Shown: positions 1 through 5,265 of the stretch, piece by piece
How the letters are laid out: each line of letters opens with the position of its first letter
How positions within the stretch are numbered: the first letter of the stretch is position 1
NCBI GenBank assembly: GCA_903939355.1
Contig: CAJAHC010000060.1
Coordinates: forward strand, 1-5,265
Length of the DNA stretch: 5,265 nt
Source: an uncultured Methylococcaceae bacterium
GTDB taxonomy: Bacteria; Pseudomonadota; Gammaproteobacteria; Methylococcales; Methylomonadaceae
Direction: 5' to 3'
Made by a program: the position numbers and the translations under genes
Notes under the pieces: model-generated
Seen by the model: only the letters and a program-made list of their open reading frames with translations
Databases searched by the model: none
What the model was told of the DNA's origin: nothing

Positions 1-2
1 CA

Positions 3-638
3 GGTGCAGTTGAGCTAATTCAAAAAGGAACTCTTCAAAAAGATATTTACGCTAGTCTTTCTAGGGTTTTTATCGCTATTGGTGTTGCTCTTTTGGTGGC
101 GATACCATTAGGTTCTCTGCTTGGAGCCTCTAAAAGTTTTTCATGGTCTTTTGAACCCGTAGTGAATTTTTTTAGACCAATTCCTCCTTTAGCATGGATA
201 CCATTAAGTATTTTATGGTTTGGTATTTCGAATGTTCAAAATGAATTCATTATTTTCTTGGGCGCAGTTTTCCCTATTTTAATAAGCACAATGGAAGGCG
301 TCAGAGATGTTGACCCACAATATATAAGAGCTGCAAAGACTTTGGGAGCATCAAAATTTTCAATCATTATGACGGTTATTTTTCCTGCCGCATTACCTCA
401 GATGTTTGTTGGTCTTCGCGTTGGCACTGGAATTGCGTGGATGGCTCTAGTTGCCGGGGAATTGGTTGCTGCAACTTCAGGTCTTGGGTACTTAATTAAC
501 CAGGGTAGATATTTATTTCGTAGTGATTACGTAATTGTTGGAATGGTTGTGATTGGTTTGATTGGCTTGCTTTTAGATGCACTTATTAGGTTAATTCAGG
601 CCACTATCATGCCGTGGTGGAGACTGGGCAATCAATAA
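3..638 (+). CDS. ABC transporter permease, sulfonate/taurine/nitrate type, 5'-truncated by window edge
   Basis: Inner-membrane permease subunit of an ABC importer, related to the SsuC/TauC group that takes up sulfonates, taurine or nitrate. The frame is open from base 3 and gives 211 residues. The family is usually about 250-280 residues, so roughly 40-60 N-terminal residues lie upstream. Hydrophobic segments are visible at about 19-41, 61-75, 81-97, 134-155 and 176-196 of the partial protein. The cytoplasmic EAA loop that docks on the ATPase is clear at about 108-132 (RAAKTLGAS followed by the conserved FPAALP). The PIPPLAWIPL and WFGIS segments are typical of this subfamily. The stop codon overlaps the start of the ATPase gene by one base (TAATG), which suggests translational coupling. 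A TTG at 93 is an internal codon in the first membrane helix, not the start. No substrate-binding protein is in view; it may lie upstream. The exact substrate cannot be read from the permease. Confidence 0.93.
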   Translation, partial: GAVELIQKGTLQKDIYASLSRVFIAIGVALLVAIPLGSLLGASKSFSWSFEPVVNFFRPIPPLAWIPLSILWFGISNVQNEFIIFLGAVFPILISTMEGVRDVDPQYIRAAKTLGASKFSIIMTVIFPAALPQMFVGLRVGTGIAWMALVAGELVAATSGLGYLINQGRYLFRSDYVIVGMVVIGLIGLLLDALIRLIQATIMPWWRLGNQ

Positions 639-1399
639 TGAACGATAACGCTATTCAAATTAAAGAATTAGAAAAAATTTATGGATCTGGCTCTAATAAA
701 GTATCGGCATTAGAAAAAATTAATCTAAATATTCAGAATCAAGAGTTTATCTGTGTATTGGGGCCTAGTGGCTGTGGTAAAACAACTTTATTAAATATCC
801 TTGCCGGATTTGAGTTCCCTACAAAAGGATTTGCAGAGGTTCTTGGTAAGCCAATCTTAGGTCCAGGCCCTGATCGTACTATGATGTTTCAAGACTATGC
901 ATTATTTCCTTGGCTAACAATTAGCAAAAATATTGAGTATGGTTTAAAACAAAGAAACCTCAGCAAATCTGAGCGAAAAAGAATCGTCGATCATTTTATT
1001 GACTTGATTGATCTTAAGGGGTTTGAAAATAAATATCCAATTCAGCTATCTGGCGGTATGCGACAAAGAGTGGCCTTAGCAAGGGCTATGGCAGTAGATC
1101 CTGCAATCTTACTTATGGATGAACCATTTGCTGCGCTTGACTCATTTACCAGAGAGCGTATGCAAGATGAGCTAGTACGTATTTGGCAGCATAACAAAAA
1201 AGTAGTTGTATTCATTACTCACAGCATTGAAGAATCAATCAAACTTGCAGATCGAATTATTATCATGTCTCCCCGTCCAGGCAGAATAGTTGAGGAATTG
1301 GCTATGGATAGTGCAAGGCCTAGAGACATTAGCAGCGATGAGTGCGTTCGAGTGGCTCGAAGAATTAGAGAGATTTTACATTTAGTAGCAAATACTTAA
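638..1399 (+). CDS. ABC transporter ATP-binding protein, sulfonate/taurine/nitrate type
   Basis: Cytoplasmic ATPase that powers the adjoining permease; 253 residues, the usual length for SsuB/TauB-like proteins. All nucleotide-binding motifs are intact: Walker A GPSGCGKT at 42-49, Q-loop Gln85 (MMFQDYALFPW), signature LSGGMRQ at 137-143, Walker B ILLMDEP at 157-163 with catalytic Glu162, D-loop AALD at 165-168, and switch His195 (FITHSIEE). The MRQR variant of the signature and the SPRPGRI segment at 211-217 are typical of the nitrate/sulfonate/taurine subfamily. I chose the ATG at 638, which overlaps the permease stop by one base. A GTG at 614 would extend the frame by only eight residues inside the permease gene and adds nothing conserved. 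A GGAG at 619-622 lies somewhat far upstream, so coupling to permease translation is likely. The family assignment is firm; whether the cargo is a sulfonate rests on the neighbouring xsc-like gene. Confidence 0.96.
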   Translation: MNDNAIQIKELEKIYGSGSNKVSALEKINLNIQNQEFICVLGPSGCGKTTLLNILAGFEFPTKGFAEVLGKPILGPGPDRTMMFQDYALFPWLTISKNIEYGLKQRNLSKSERKRIVDHFIDLIDLKGFENKYPIQLSGGMRQRVALARAMAVDPAILLMDEPFAALDSFTRERMQDELVRIWQHNKKVVVFITHSIEESIKLADRIIIMSPRPGRIVEELAMDSARPRDISSDECVRVARRIREILHLVANT

Positions 1400-1413
1400 C
1401 AAATAAAAATTAA

Positions 1414-1420
1414 AGTGAGA
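1414..1420 (+). promoter_or_regulatory. Ribosome binding site of the xsc-like gene
   Basis: An AGTGAGA-type purine-rich stretch lies 5-6 bases before the ATG at 1426. It sits in the 26-base gap after the ATPase stop and supports that ATG as the start. The gap is AT-rich and too short for a convincing separate promoter or terminator. Confidence 0.6.
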
Positions 1421-1425
1421 AAAAA

Positions 1426-3162
1426 ATGAAAAGAAAGATTTCTGGTAGCGAAGCTTTTGTAGAGGCATTTCGCTTAGAAGGTGTCGAGTATATTTGTGGA
1501 ATTGTGGGTTCTGCATTTATGGACCCTTTAGATCTTTTTCCTGAAGCTGGAATCCGATTTATTCAAGTCAGACATGAGCAAAGTGCAGCCCTTATGGCAG
1601 AGGGCTATGCTCGGGCAACTGGAAAGCCTGGAGTTTGTATTGGTCAAAATGGACCAGGAATTACAAATTTAGTAACAGGTGTGGCTAGTGCATACCTTAA
1701 TCACACCCCATTAGTAGTTATTACGCCATCAGTCGTAACTTCTGCAATTGGGACTGGTGCGTTTCAAGAAATTGACCAAATGCGTATGCTTGCCCCAGTT
1801 GTTAAATGGCAGTTGCAAGTAAATAGACCGGATCGAATGTCAGAGGCAATACGTGGTGCTTTTCGTGCAGCTGTTAGTCTTCGTGGGCCGGTTCAAATTG
1901 ATGTGCCTCGAGATTCATATTATGGAATCTGGGATGAAGACGAACTTTCTCCTGAGCTTTATCGAACCAATGGTCGTTATGGTGGGGCAGATGCAGAGTC
2001 AATTAAAGAAGCTATTCAGCTAATTAAACAAAGTAAAAAAATATCTATATTAGTAGGACATGGCGCAATTGACAGCGAAGCACATGATTCTATTGCTCGC
2101 CTTGCAGAAATGTTGACAGCACCTGTTGCATGCGTTTATGCGCACAATGATGCTTTTTATGTCTCACATCCATTAGCTGTTGGTCCAATTGGCTATCAGG
2201 GGTCAGAAGCTGCGATGCGATTACTATCCGAATCCGATTTAATTCTAGTTTTGGGTTCCCGATTAAATTCGTTTGGAACAACACCTCAGTATGGGATTGA
2301 TTTTTTCCCCAAAGAGGCTAAATTAATACATAACTCTATCAATCCTTTGGAGTTAGGTTCTCTAAGGTCTATGAACGTAGGCTTACTTGGCGACTGCAAG
2401 GCCGTAACTAATCAACTTATTGAAGCTTTAACGGGGAGTAAGTTAGAAATTGATTCAAAAGCAAGAAAACAACATATTCAAGAGCAAAAGGATGCTTGGT
2501 CTCAAAAATTAAGAGAAATGTCTGATATTGAAGGCGATCCGATTCCGCCTAGACGCGCATTGTGGGAGGTCTCAAAAGCGGTTTCAGGTACTGATATTTC
2601 GGTGGTAGCTGACGTAGGAAACATTAGTGGTAGCGCTAATGCCTACTTTACTTCGTTTGATAAACCAAGATCATGGTTTGCTGCAGGCAGCTTAGGTGGT
2701 ATTGGAGTTGGATACCCAACTGCAATGGGTGTTTCGCTTGCAAGTCCCGATAAAAAAGTCCTTGCATTAGTTGGTGACGGCGCATGGAGTATGTCTTTAC
2801 AAGAAGTAATGACATCAGTTAGAGAAAAACTCAATTTTGTAACTATTATTTTTAATAACAAGGTATATGGTGCAGAGCGCCGAAATCAATATGATTTTTT
2901 TGGCAAACGTTATTTTTATACAGATTTAGAAAATCCATCATTTGCTCGAATTGCTGGTGATATGGGGGCAAAAAGCTATCAAATTGATAAAGCTGCTGAT
3001 ATTGGGTCGGCGGTAAAAGATGCTTTTAAACAATCCATACCTTCAGTAATTGAAATAATGACTGATCCAGCGATCCTTAATGAACCTTATCGGCGCGACG
3101 CACTCAAGTTTCCAGTTAGAGAGCTAGTTAAGTATCGTAAATACATAAATAGTGCCGACTAG
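1426..3162 (+). CDS. xsc: Thiamine-diphosphate enzyme, sulfoacetaldehyde acetyltransferase (Xsc)-like
   Basis: Probable sulfoacetaldehyde acetyltransferase. In this family ThDP, Mg2+ and phosphate convert sulfoacetaldehyde to acetyl phosphate plus sulfite in the cytoplasm, the desulfonating step of taurine and isethionate breakdown. The 578 residues match the family (about 580-600). Order: N-terminal pyrimidine-binding domain (about 5-165) with the cofactor-activating Glu51 in RHEQSAALMAEGYARATG; central domain (about 190-335); C-terminal diphosphate-binding domain with GDGAW at 450-454 and Asn477-Asn478. Xsc-like signatures, recalled from the family, include GIVGSAFMDPLDLFP near 25-39, QNGPGITN at 74-81, YGAERRNQYDFF near 481-492, LENPSFA at 501-507 and RRDALKFPVR near 556-565. 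These separate it from acetolactate synthase, glyoxylate carboligase and oxalyl-CoA decarboxylase. It follows the sulfonate-type ABC genes and is 5 bases from the GMC gene. Substrate identity is inferred; a divergent paralogue acting on another aldehyde or 2-oxoacid remains possible. Confidence 0.85.
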   Translation: MKRKISGSEAFVEAFRLEGVEYICGIVGSAFMDPLDLFPEAGIRFIQVRHEQSAALMAEGYARATGKPGVCIGQNGPGITNLVTGVASAYLNHTPLVVITPSVVTSAIGTGAFQEIDQMRMLAPVVKWQLQVNRPDRMSEAIRGAFRAAVSLRGPVQIDVPRDSYYGIWDEDELSPELYRTNGRYGGADAESIKEAIQLIKQSKKISILVGHGAIDSEAHDSIARLAEMLTAPVACVYAHNDAFYVSHPLAVGPIGYQGSEAAMRLLSESDLILVLGSRLNSFGTTPQYGIDFFPKEAKLIHNSINPLELGSLRSMNVGLLGDCKAVTNQLIEALTGSKLEIDSKARKQHIQEQKDAWSQKLREMSDIEGDPIPPRRALWEVSKAVSGTDISVVADVGNISGSANAYFTSFDKPRSWFAAGSLGGIGVGYPTAMGVSLASPDKKVLALVGDGAWSMSLQEVMTSVREKLNFVTIIFNNKVYGAERRNQYDFFGKRYFYTDLENPSFARIAGDMGAKSYQIDKAADIGSAVKDAFKQSIPSVIEIMTDPAILNEPYRRDALKFPVRELVKYRKYINSAD

Positions 3163-3167
3163 GTTAT

Positions 3168-4799
3168 ATGCAATTTGACTACGTCATTGTTGGCGCTGGA
3201 TCCGCAGGCTGTGTACTTGCATCAAGATTAAGCGAGAATCATCAAAATCAAGTTCTTTTAATTGAGGCTGGCGATGATATTAGCTCTGATTTGGCGTTAT
3301 CGATTCCATTGGGCGTAGGAAAGTTGTTAAATAATAAACAGAATTTATGGGCTGATTTTACAAAACCCTCTAGCGGTACTCTTCAGCGAAAAATTGATTG
3401 GATTAGCGGTAAATGTATTGGTGGATCAAGCGCTATTAATGGAATGATTTTTGTTAGGGGGCATCCAATTCGATATGATGATTGGGTTTCATTGGGCTGC
3501 AATGGATGGAGCTACGAAGACTGCTTACCTTATTTCAAGAAATTAGAGGATTGTCAGTTTAGTTCGTCAAACTTAAGACACCGCGGAGGTCCAATTGGCG
3601 CTGCTTTAGCTGAAAAAGATGAAATTTCAGAGTTGTTTATAAAGGCGTGTATTGAAAATGGATATCCAAGAGTTGTTGACTATAACGCTGATATTCCAGA
3701 TGGAGTCGGATATCTTCAGTTATCTTCAAAAAATGGAAAAAGAGTTAGTGCGGCTAAGGGGTATCTAGACAATATTTCTCATCGAAAAAATTTAACTATA
3801 TTAAAAAATGCGCAGGTTAATAAGATTTTATTTTCTGGTAATCAGGCCATTGGAGTTAGTTATATAAAAAATAATCAAATTTATGAAGTGTTAGCAGATA
3901 AAGAGGTTATTTTGTGTGCTGGCGCTATCCGAAGCCCTAAATTACTTGAGTTATCAGGGGTTGGTAATCCAAAGTTATTAAATAGTCATTCTATTCCTAT
4001 AGTTTTTGAAAATGAATTTGTTGGTGAGAATTTGCAGGACCATTTTATGACTCGTATTTGTTATGGGACAAGCTCTAAAGATACAGTTAACTATATGATG
4101 AGCAATAAATTTTCATTCGCAAAGCAACTATTAAATTATTTGTTATTTAAAAAGGGAATATTTTCAACGACTACCTTAAAATCTACTGCATATTTACGCA
4201 GCAATGAATTTGAACCTATTCCAAACCTAAGAATTCAGATTTCGCTTATGAGTGCCGAGGGTAGAATTCCTGAATCTGGCAAATCCGGACTAGACTTAGC
4301 AGGAATTAGAGCTAGTCTCGATCCTGGCTCTGCTTTTCATATCGGAGTTTATGGAATTTATCCTGACTCAAGCGGATATGCGCATATAAATTCCTTGGAT
4401 ATTAATAGCCCCTCTAATATCCAGCCAAACTATCTTGATACCGAACGAGATCAAAAAACAGTTATTGAGGGTCTACAACTCATTCGAAAACTTGCTGAAT
4501 CTCCAGCCTTGAAAAATATAATTACAAATGAAATACGTCCAACAAAACAAGTGAGCTCAAATGATGATTTACTAAAATTTGCAAAAGAAACTGGACATAC
4601 CTGTTGGCACCCTATTGGAACTTGTAAAATGGGATTAGAAAAAAATAGTGTTGTGGATATTGATTGTAAAGTCTTTGGGACCACTAAATTGCGCGTTGTT
4701 GACGGATCAGTTCTTCCAATACATATAAGCAGTAATACAAATATTCCGATTTTGATGTTGGCTGAAAAAATTTCTGATTCTATTGCTCAAGAAAAATAA
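3168..4799 (+). CDS. GMC-family FAD-dependent alcohol dehydrogenase/oxidase
   Basis: Flavoprotein of the glucose-methanol-choline family, oxidising an alcohol to an aldehyde with transfer of hydride to FAD; 543 residues, normal length. The dinucleotide fold starts at once (VIVGAGSAG at 7-14, acidic end IEAGDD at 32-37), so there is no signal peptide or N-terminal membrane anchor. The first GMC signature is at 81-98 (GKCIGGSSAINGMIFVRG) and the second at 252-266 (GAIRSPKLLELSGVG). The active-site pair is probably His481 (HPIGTCKMG) with Asn523 (SSNTNIP), the His/Asn arrangement of choline-dehydrogenase-like members. The ATG at 3168 is 5 bases after the xsc-like stop; a weak AGG at 3161-3163 overlaps that stop, so coupling is likely. 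Known members act on choline, alkanols, polyethylene glycol and, in some bacteria, isethionate. Next to an Xsc-like enzyme, oxidation of isethionate or another hydroxysulfonate is an attractive inference. By eye the gene is more AT-rich than the preceding one, especially in its middle. Confidence 0.93.
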   Translation: MQFDYVIVGAGSAGCVLASRLSENHQNQVLLIEAGDDISSDLALSIPLGVGKLLNNKQNLWADFTKPSSGTLQRKIDWISGKCIGGSSAINGMIFVRGHPIRYDDWVSLGCNGWSYEDCLPYFKKLEDCQFSSSNLRHRGGPIGAALAEKDEISELFIKACIENGYPRVVDYNADIPDGVGYLQLSSKNGKRVSAAKGYLDNISHRKNLTILKNAQVNKILFSGNQAIGVSYIKNNQIYEVLADKEVILCAGAIRSPKLLELSGVGNPKLLNSHSIPIVFENEFVGENLQDHFMTRICYGTSSKDTVNYMMSNKFSFAKQLLNYLLFKKGIFSTTTLKSTAYLRSNEFEPIPNLRIQISLMSAEGRIPESGKSGLDLAGIRASLDPGSAFHIGVYGIYPDSSGYAHINSLDINSPSNIQPNYLDTERDQKTVIEGLQLIRKLAESPALKNIITNEIRPTKQVSSNDDLLKFAKETGHTCWHPIGTCKMGLEKNSVVDIDCKVFGTTKLRVVDGSVLPIHISSNTNIPILMLAEKISDSIAQEK

Positions 4800-4809
4800 A
4801 AATAATTTT

Positions 4810-5265
4810 ATGAAAAATATGAAAAAAAATTCATCTACCGTATATCAAGGCTACAAGATAAGAAGGCAAAATAAGCCAGATGACCTATTAACGGATTCTA
4901 ATTTTGGTACTCCATTGGGTGAGTACATGAGGTGTTTTTGGCAGCCGGTCGCACTTGCAGCACAAGTTACACGTTTACCAAAAAAATTAAAAATATTTAA
5001 TGAAGACCTTGTTGTTTTTAGAGATGGCAAGAACCAAATTGGTCTAATGCAACTTCATTGTGCGCATAGGGGTGCTTCCCTTGAGTTTGGGGTAACTCAG
5101 GAATCAGGTGGAATTAAGTGTTGTTATCACGGTATACATTTTGACGTAACTGGAGAAATTCTTGAAATTCCATCTGAACCAGATGGGGGCAAGGAGCCGG
5201 TCCGCGGTTCAACCCGGACCGGAATGACGGACACTGGCAAATTATGTCCGGCGGCCGGGGTGCTC
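4810..5265 (+). CDS. Rieske [2Fe-2S] oxygenase, alpha-subunit-like, N-terminal part; 3' end missing and suspect
   Basis: N-terminal domain of a Rieske non-heme iron oxygenase, the oxygenase component that takes electrons from a separate reductase. Only 152 codons are in view against about 330-450 for the family; the catalytic mononuclear iron domain is absent. The Rieske cluster motif is complete: Cys84-x-His86, 17 residues, then Cys104-x-x-His107. The preceding segments GEYMRCFWQPVALA (37-50) and NEDLVVFRDG (64-73) resemble phthalate-dioxygenase-type enzymes. The usual Trp after YHG is Ile109 here (CYHGIHFD), closer to the YHGL form recalled for O-demethylase (VanA-like) members. The start is ATG 4810, 10 bases after the GMC stop; ATG 4819 is an alternative, and neither has a clear ribosome binding site. 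After EPDGG (123-127) the reading no longer resembles the family and becomes GC-rich, so the last ~25 codons are probably not native. The substrate is unknown; aromatic hydroxylation, O/N-dealkylation or sulfonate oxidation are all possible. Confidence 0.85.
   Translation, partial: MKNMKKNSSTVYQGYKIRRQNKPDDLLTDSNFGTPLGEYMRCFWQPVALAAQVTRLPKKLKIFNEDLVVFRDGKNQIGLMQLHCAHRGASLEFGVTQESGGIKCCYHGIHFDVTGEILEIPSEPDGGKEPVRGSTRTGMTDTGKLCPAAGVL
5197..5222. repeat. Inverted repeat, 8-bp perfect arms with 10-base spacer
   Basis: CCGGTCCG at 5197-5204 is the exact reverse complement of CGGACCGG at 5215-5222. The spacer contains GGTTCAACC, itself partly self-complementary, so a strong GC-rich hairpin is possible on either strand. 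There is no run of T after it on the + strand, so it is not a typical intrinsic terminator. Confidence 0.7.
5228..5250. repeat. Inverted repeat, 6-bp perfect arms with 11-base spacer
   Basis: CGGACA at 5228-5233 pairs with TGTCCG at 5245-5250. The arms share the CGGAC/GTCCG core with the hairpin just upstream, which suggests that both belong to one structured element rather than to the oxygenase coding sequence. Six-base arms alone can occur by chance. Confidence 0.45.

Larger units (their letters stand above)
5188..5265. other. GC-rich terminal segment, possible insertion end or chimeric junction
   Basis: From about 5190 the base composition changes abruptly to about 65% GC (49 of the last 75 bases by my count), against about 33-43% in sampled parts of the rest. 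The Rieske frame stays open through it, but the residues (rich in Gly, Thr, Arg and Pro) do not match the continuation expected after the cluster-binding region. Two inverted repeats fill much of it. No recognisable protein is seen on either strand in so short a piece. It may be the end of a mobile element, a repetitive hairpin element, or an assembly chimera at a contig end; the data here cannot separate these. Confidence 0.55.

Noticed and set aside
93..95. TTG at 93 as the start of the permease
   Set aside because: The same frame is open back to base 3, with residues matching the family's first membrane helix, so the gene is truncated by the window edge.
614..640. GTG at 614 as the start of the ATPase
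   Set aside because: It would add eight unconserved residues overlapping the permease gene. The ATG at 638 gives a standard-length protein and a classic TAATG overlap.
1400..1425. Internal promoter before the xsc-like gene
   Set aside because: The 26-base gap is AT-rich, but too short for a separate -35/-10 pair plus leader, and no convincing match was seen.
2090..2284. Reverse-strand open frame of 64 codons inside the xsc-like gene
   Set aside because: It lies wholly antisense to a well-conserved coding region, and its translation shows no recognisable domain.
2643..2861. Reverse-strand open frame of 72 codons opposite the ThDP-binding domain
   Set aside because: It is antisense to the conserved GDG region of the xsc-like gene and is explained as a shadow of that codon pattern.
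4451..4684. Reverse-strand open frame of 77 codons opposite the GMC C-terminal domain
   Set aside because: It is antisense to the conserved HPIGTC region, with no family resemblance.
5197..5222. tRNA T-arm, because of the GGTTCAA string
   Set aside because: The flanking bases do not form the 5-bp T stem around a 7-base loop, and there is no acceptor, D or anticodon arm. The string is the spacer of an inverted repeat.
5197..5222. Intrinsic transcription terminator
   Set aside because: The hairpin is strong, but no T-run follows on the + strand, and it lies within what should be the Rieske coding region.

Overview
The window is a gene-dense, single-strand (+) stretch of an AT-rich bacterial genome, probably a proteobacterium. 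GC is about 33-43% in the segments I counted by eye. Five consecutive genes are separated by 26 bases or less, with one 1-base stop/start overlap. This looks like one operon that runs in from upstream and off the right edge. The lineage cannot be fixed from sequence alone; the style (small intergenic gaps, low GC, TauBC/SsuBC-type transporter) would suit a free-living aquatic proteobacterium.

Layout: (1) 3-638, the C-terminal part of an ABC permease of the nitrate/sulfonate/taurine type. (2) 638-1399, its ATPase partner. (3) 1426-3162, a thiamine-diphosphate enzyme closely resembling sulfoacetaldehyde acetyltransferase (Xsc). (4) 3168-4799, an FAD-dependent GMC-family alcohol dehydrogenase/oxidase. 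(5) 4810 to the end, the N-terminal part of a Rieske-type oxygenase with an intact [2Fe-2S] motif. No RNA genes, CRISPR arrays or internal promoters are visible, and no stretch over 300 bases lacks a gene.

How the genes may work together (inference): a sulfonate-type ABC importer brings in an organosulfonate. The GMC enzyme could oxidise an alcohol such as isethionate to sulfoacetaldehyde, and the Xsc-like enzyme could split this with phosphate to acetyl phosphate and sulfite. GMC-type isethionate dehydrogenases are known, so the set forms a plausible isethionate or related C2-sulfonate dissimilation operon. The Rieske oxygenase does not fit the textbook route. It suggests that the true substrate is a larger or substituted sulfonate needing an oxygenase step first.

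The last ~75 bases (from about 5190) differ sharply from the rest: about 65% GC, two tight inverted repeats, and a protein reading that stops resembling Rieske oxygenases. This looks like a foreign insertion end or a chimeric assembly junction. The Rieske gene should not be trusted beyond about residue 127.
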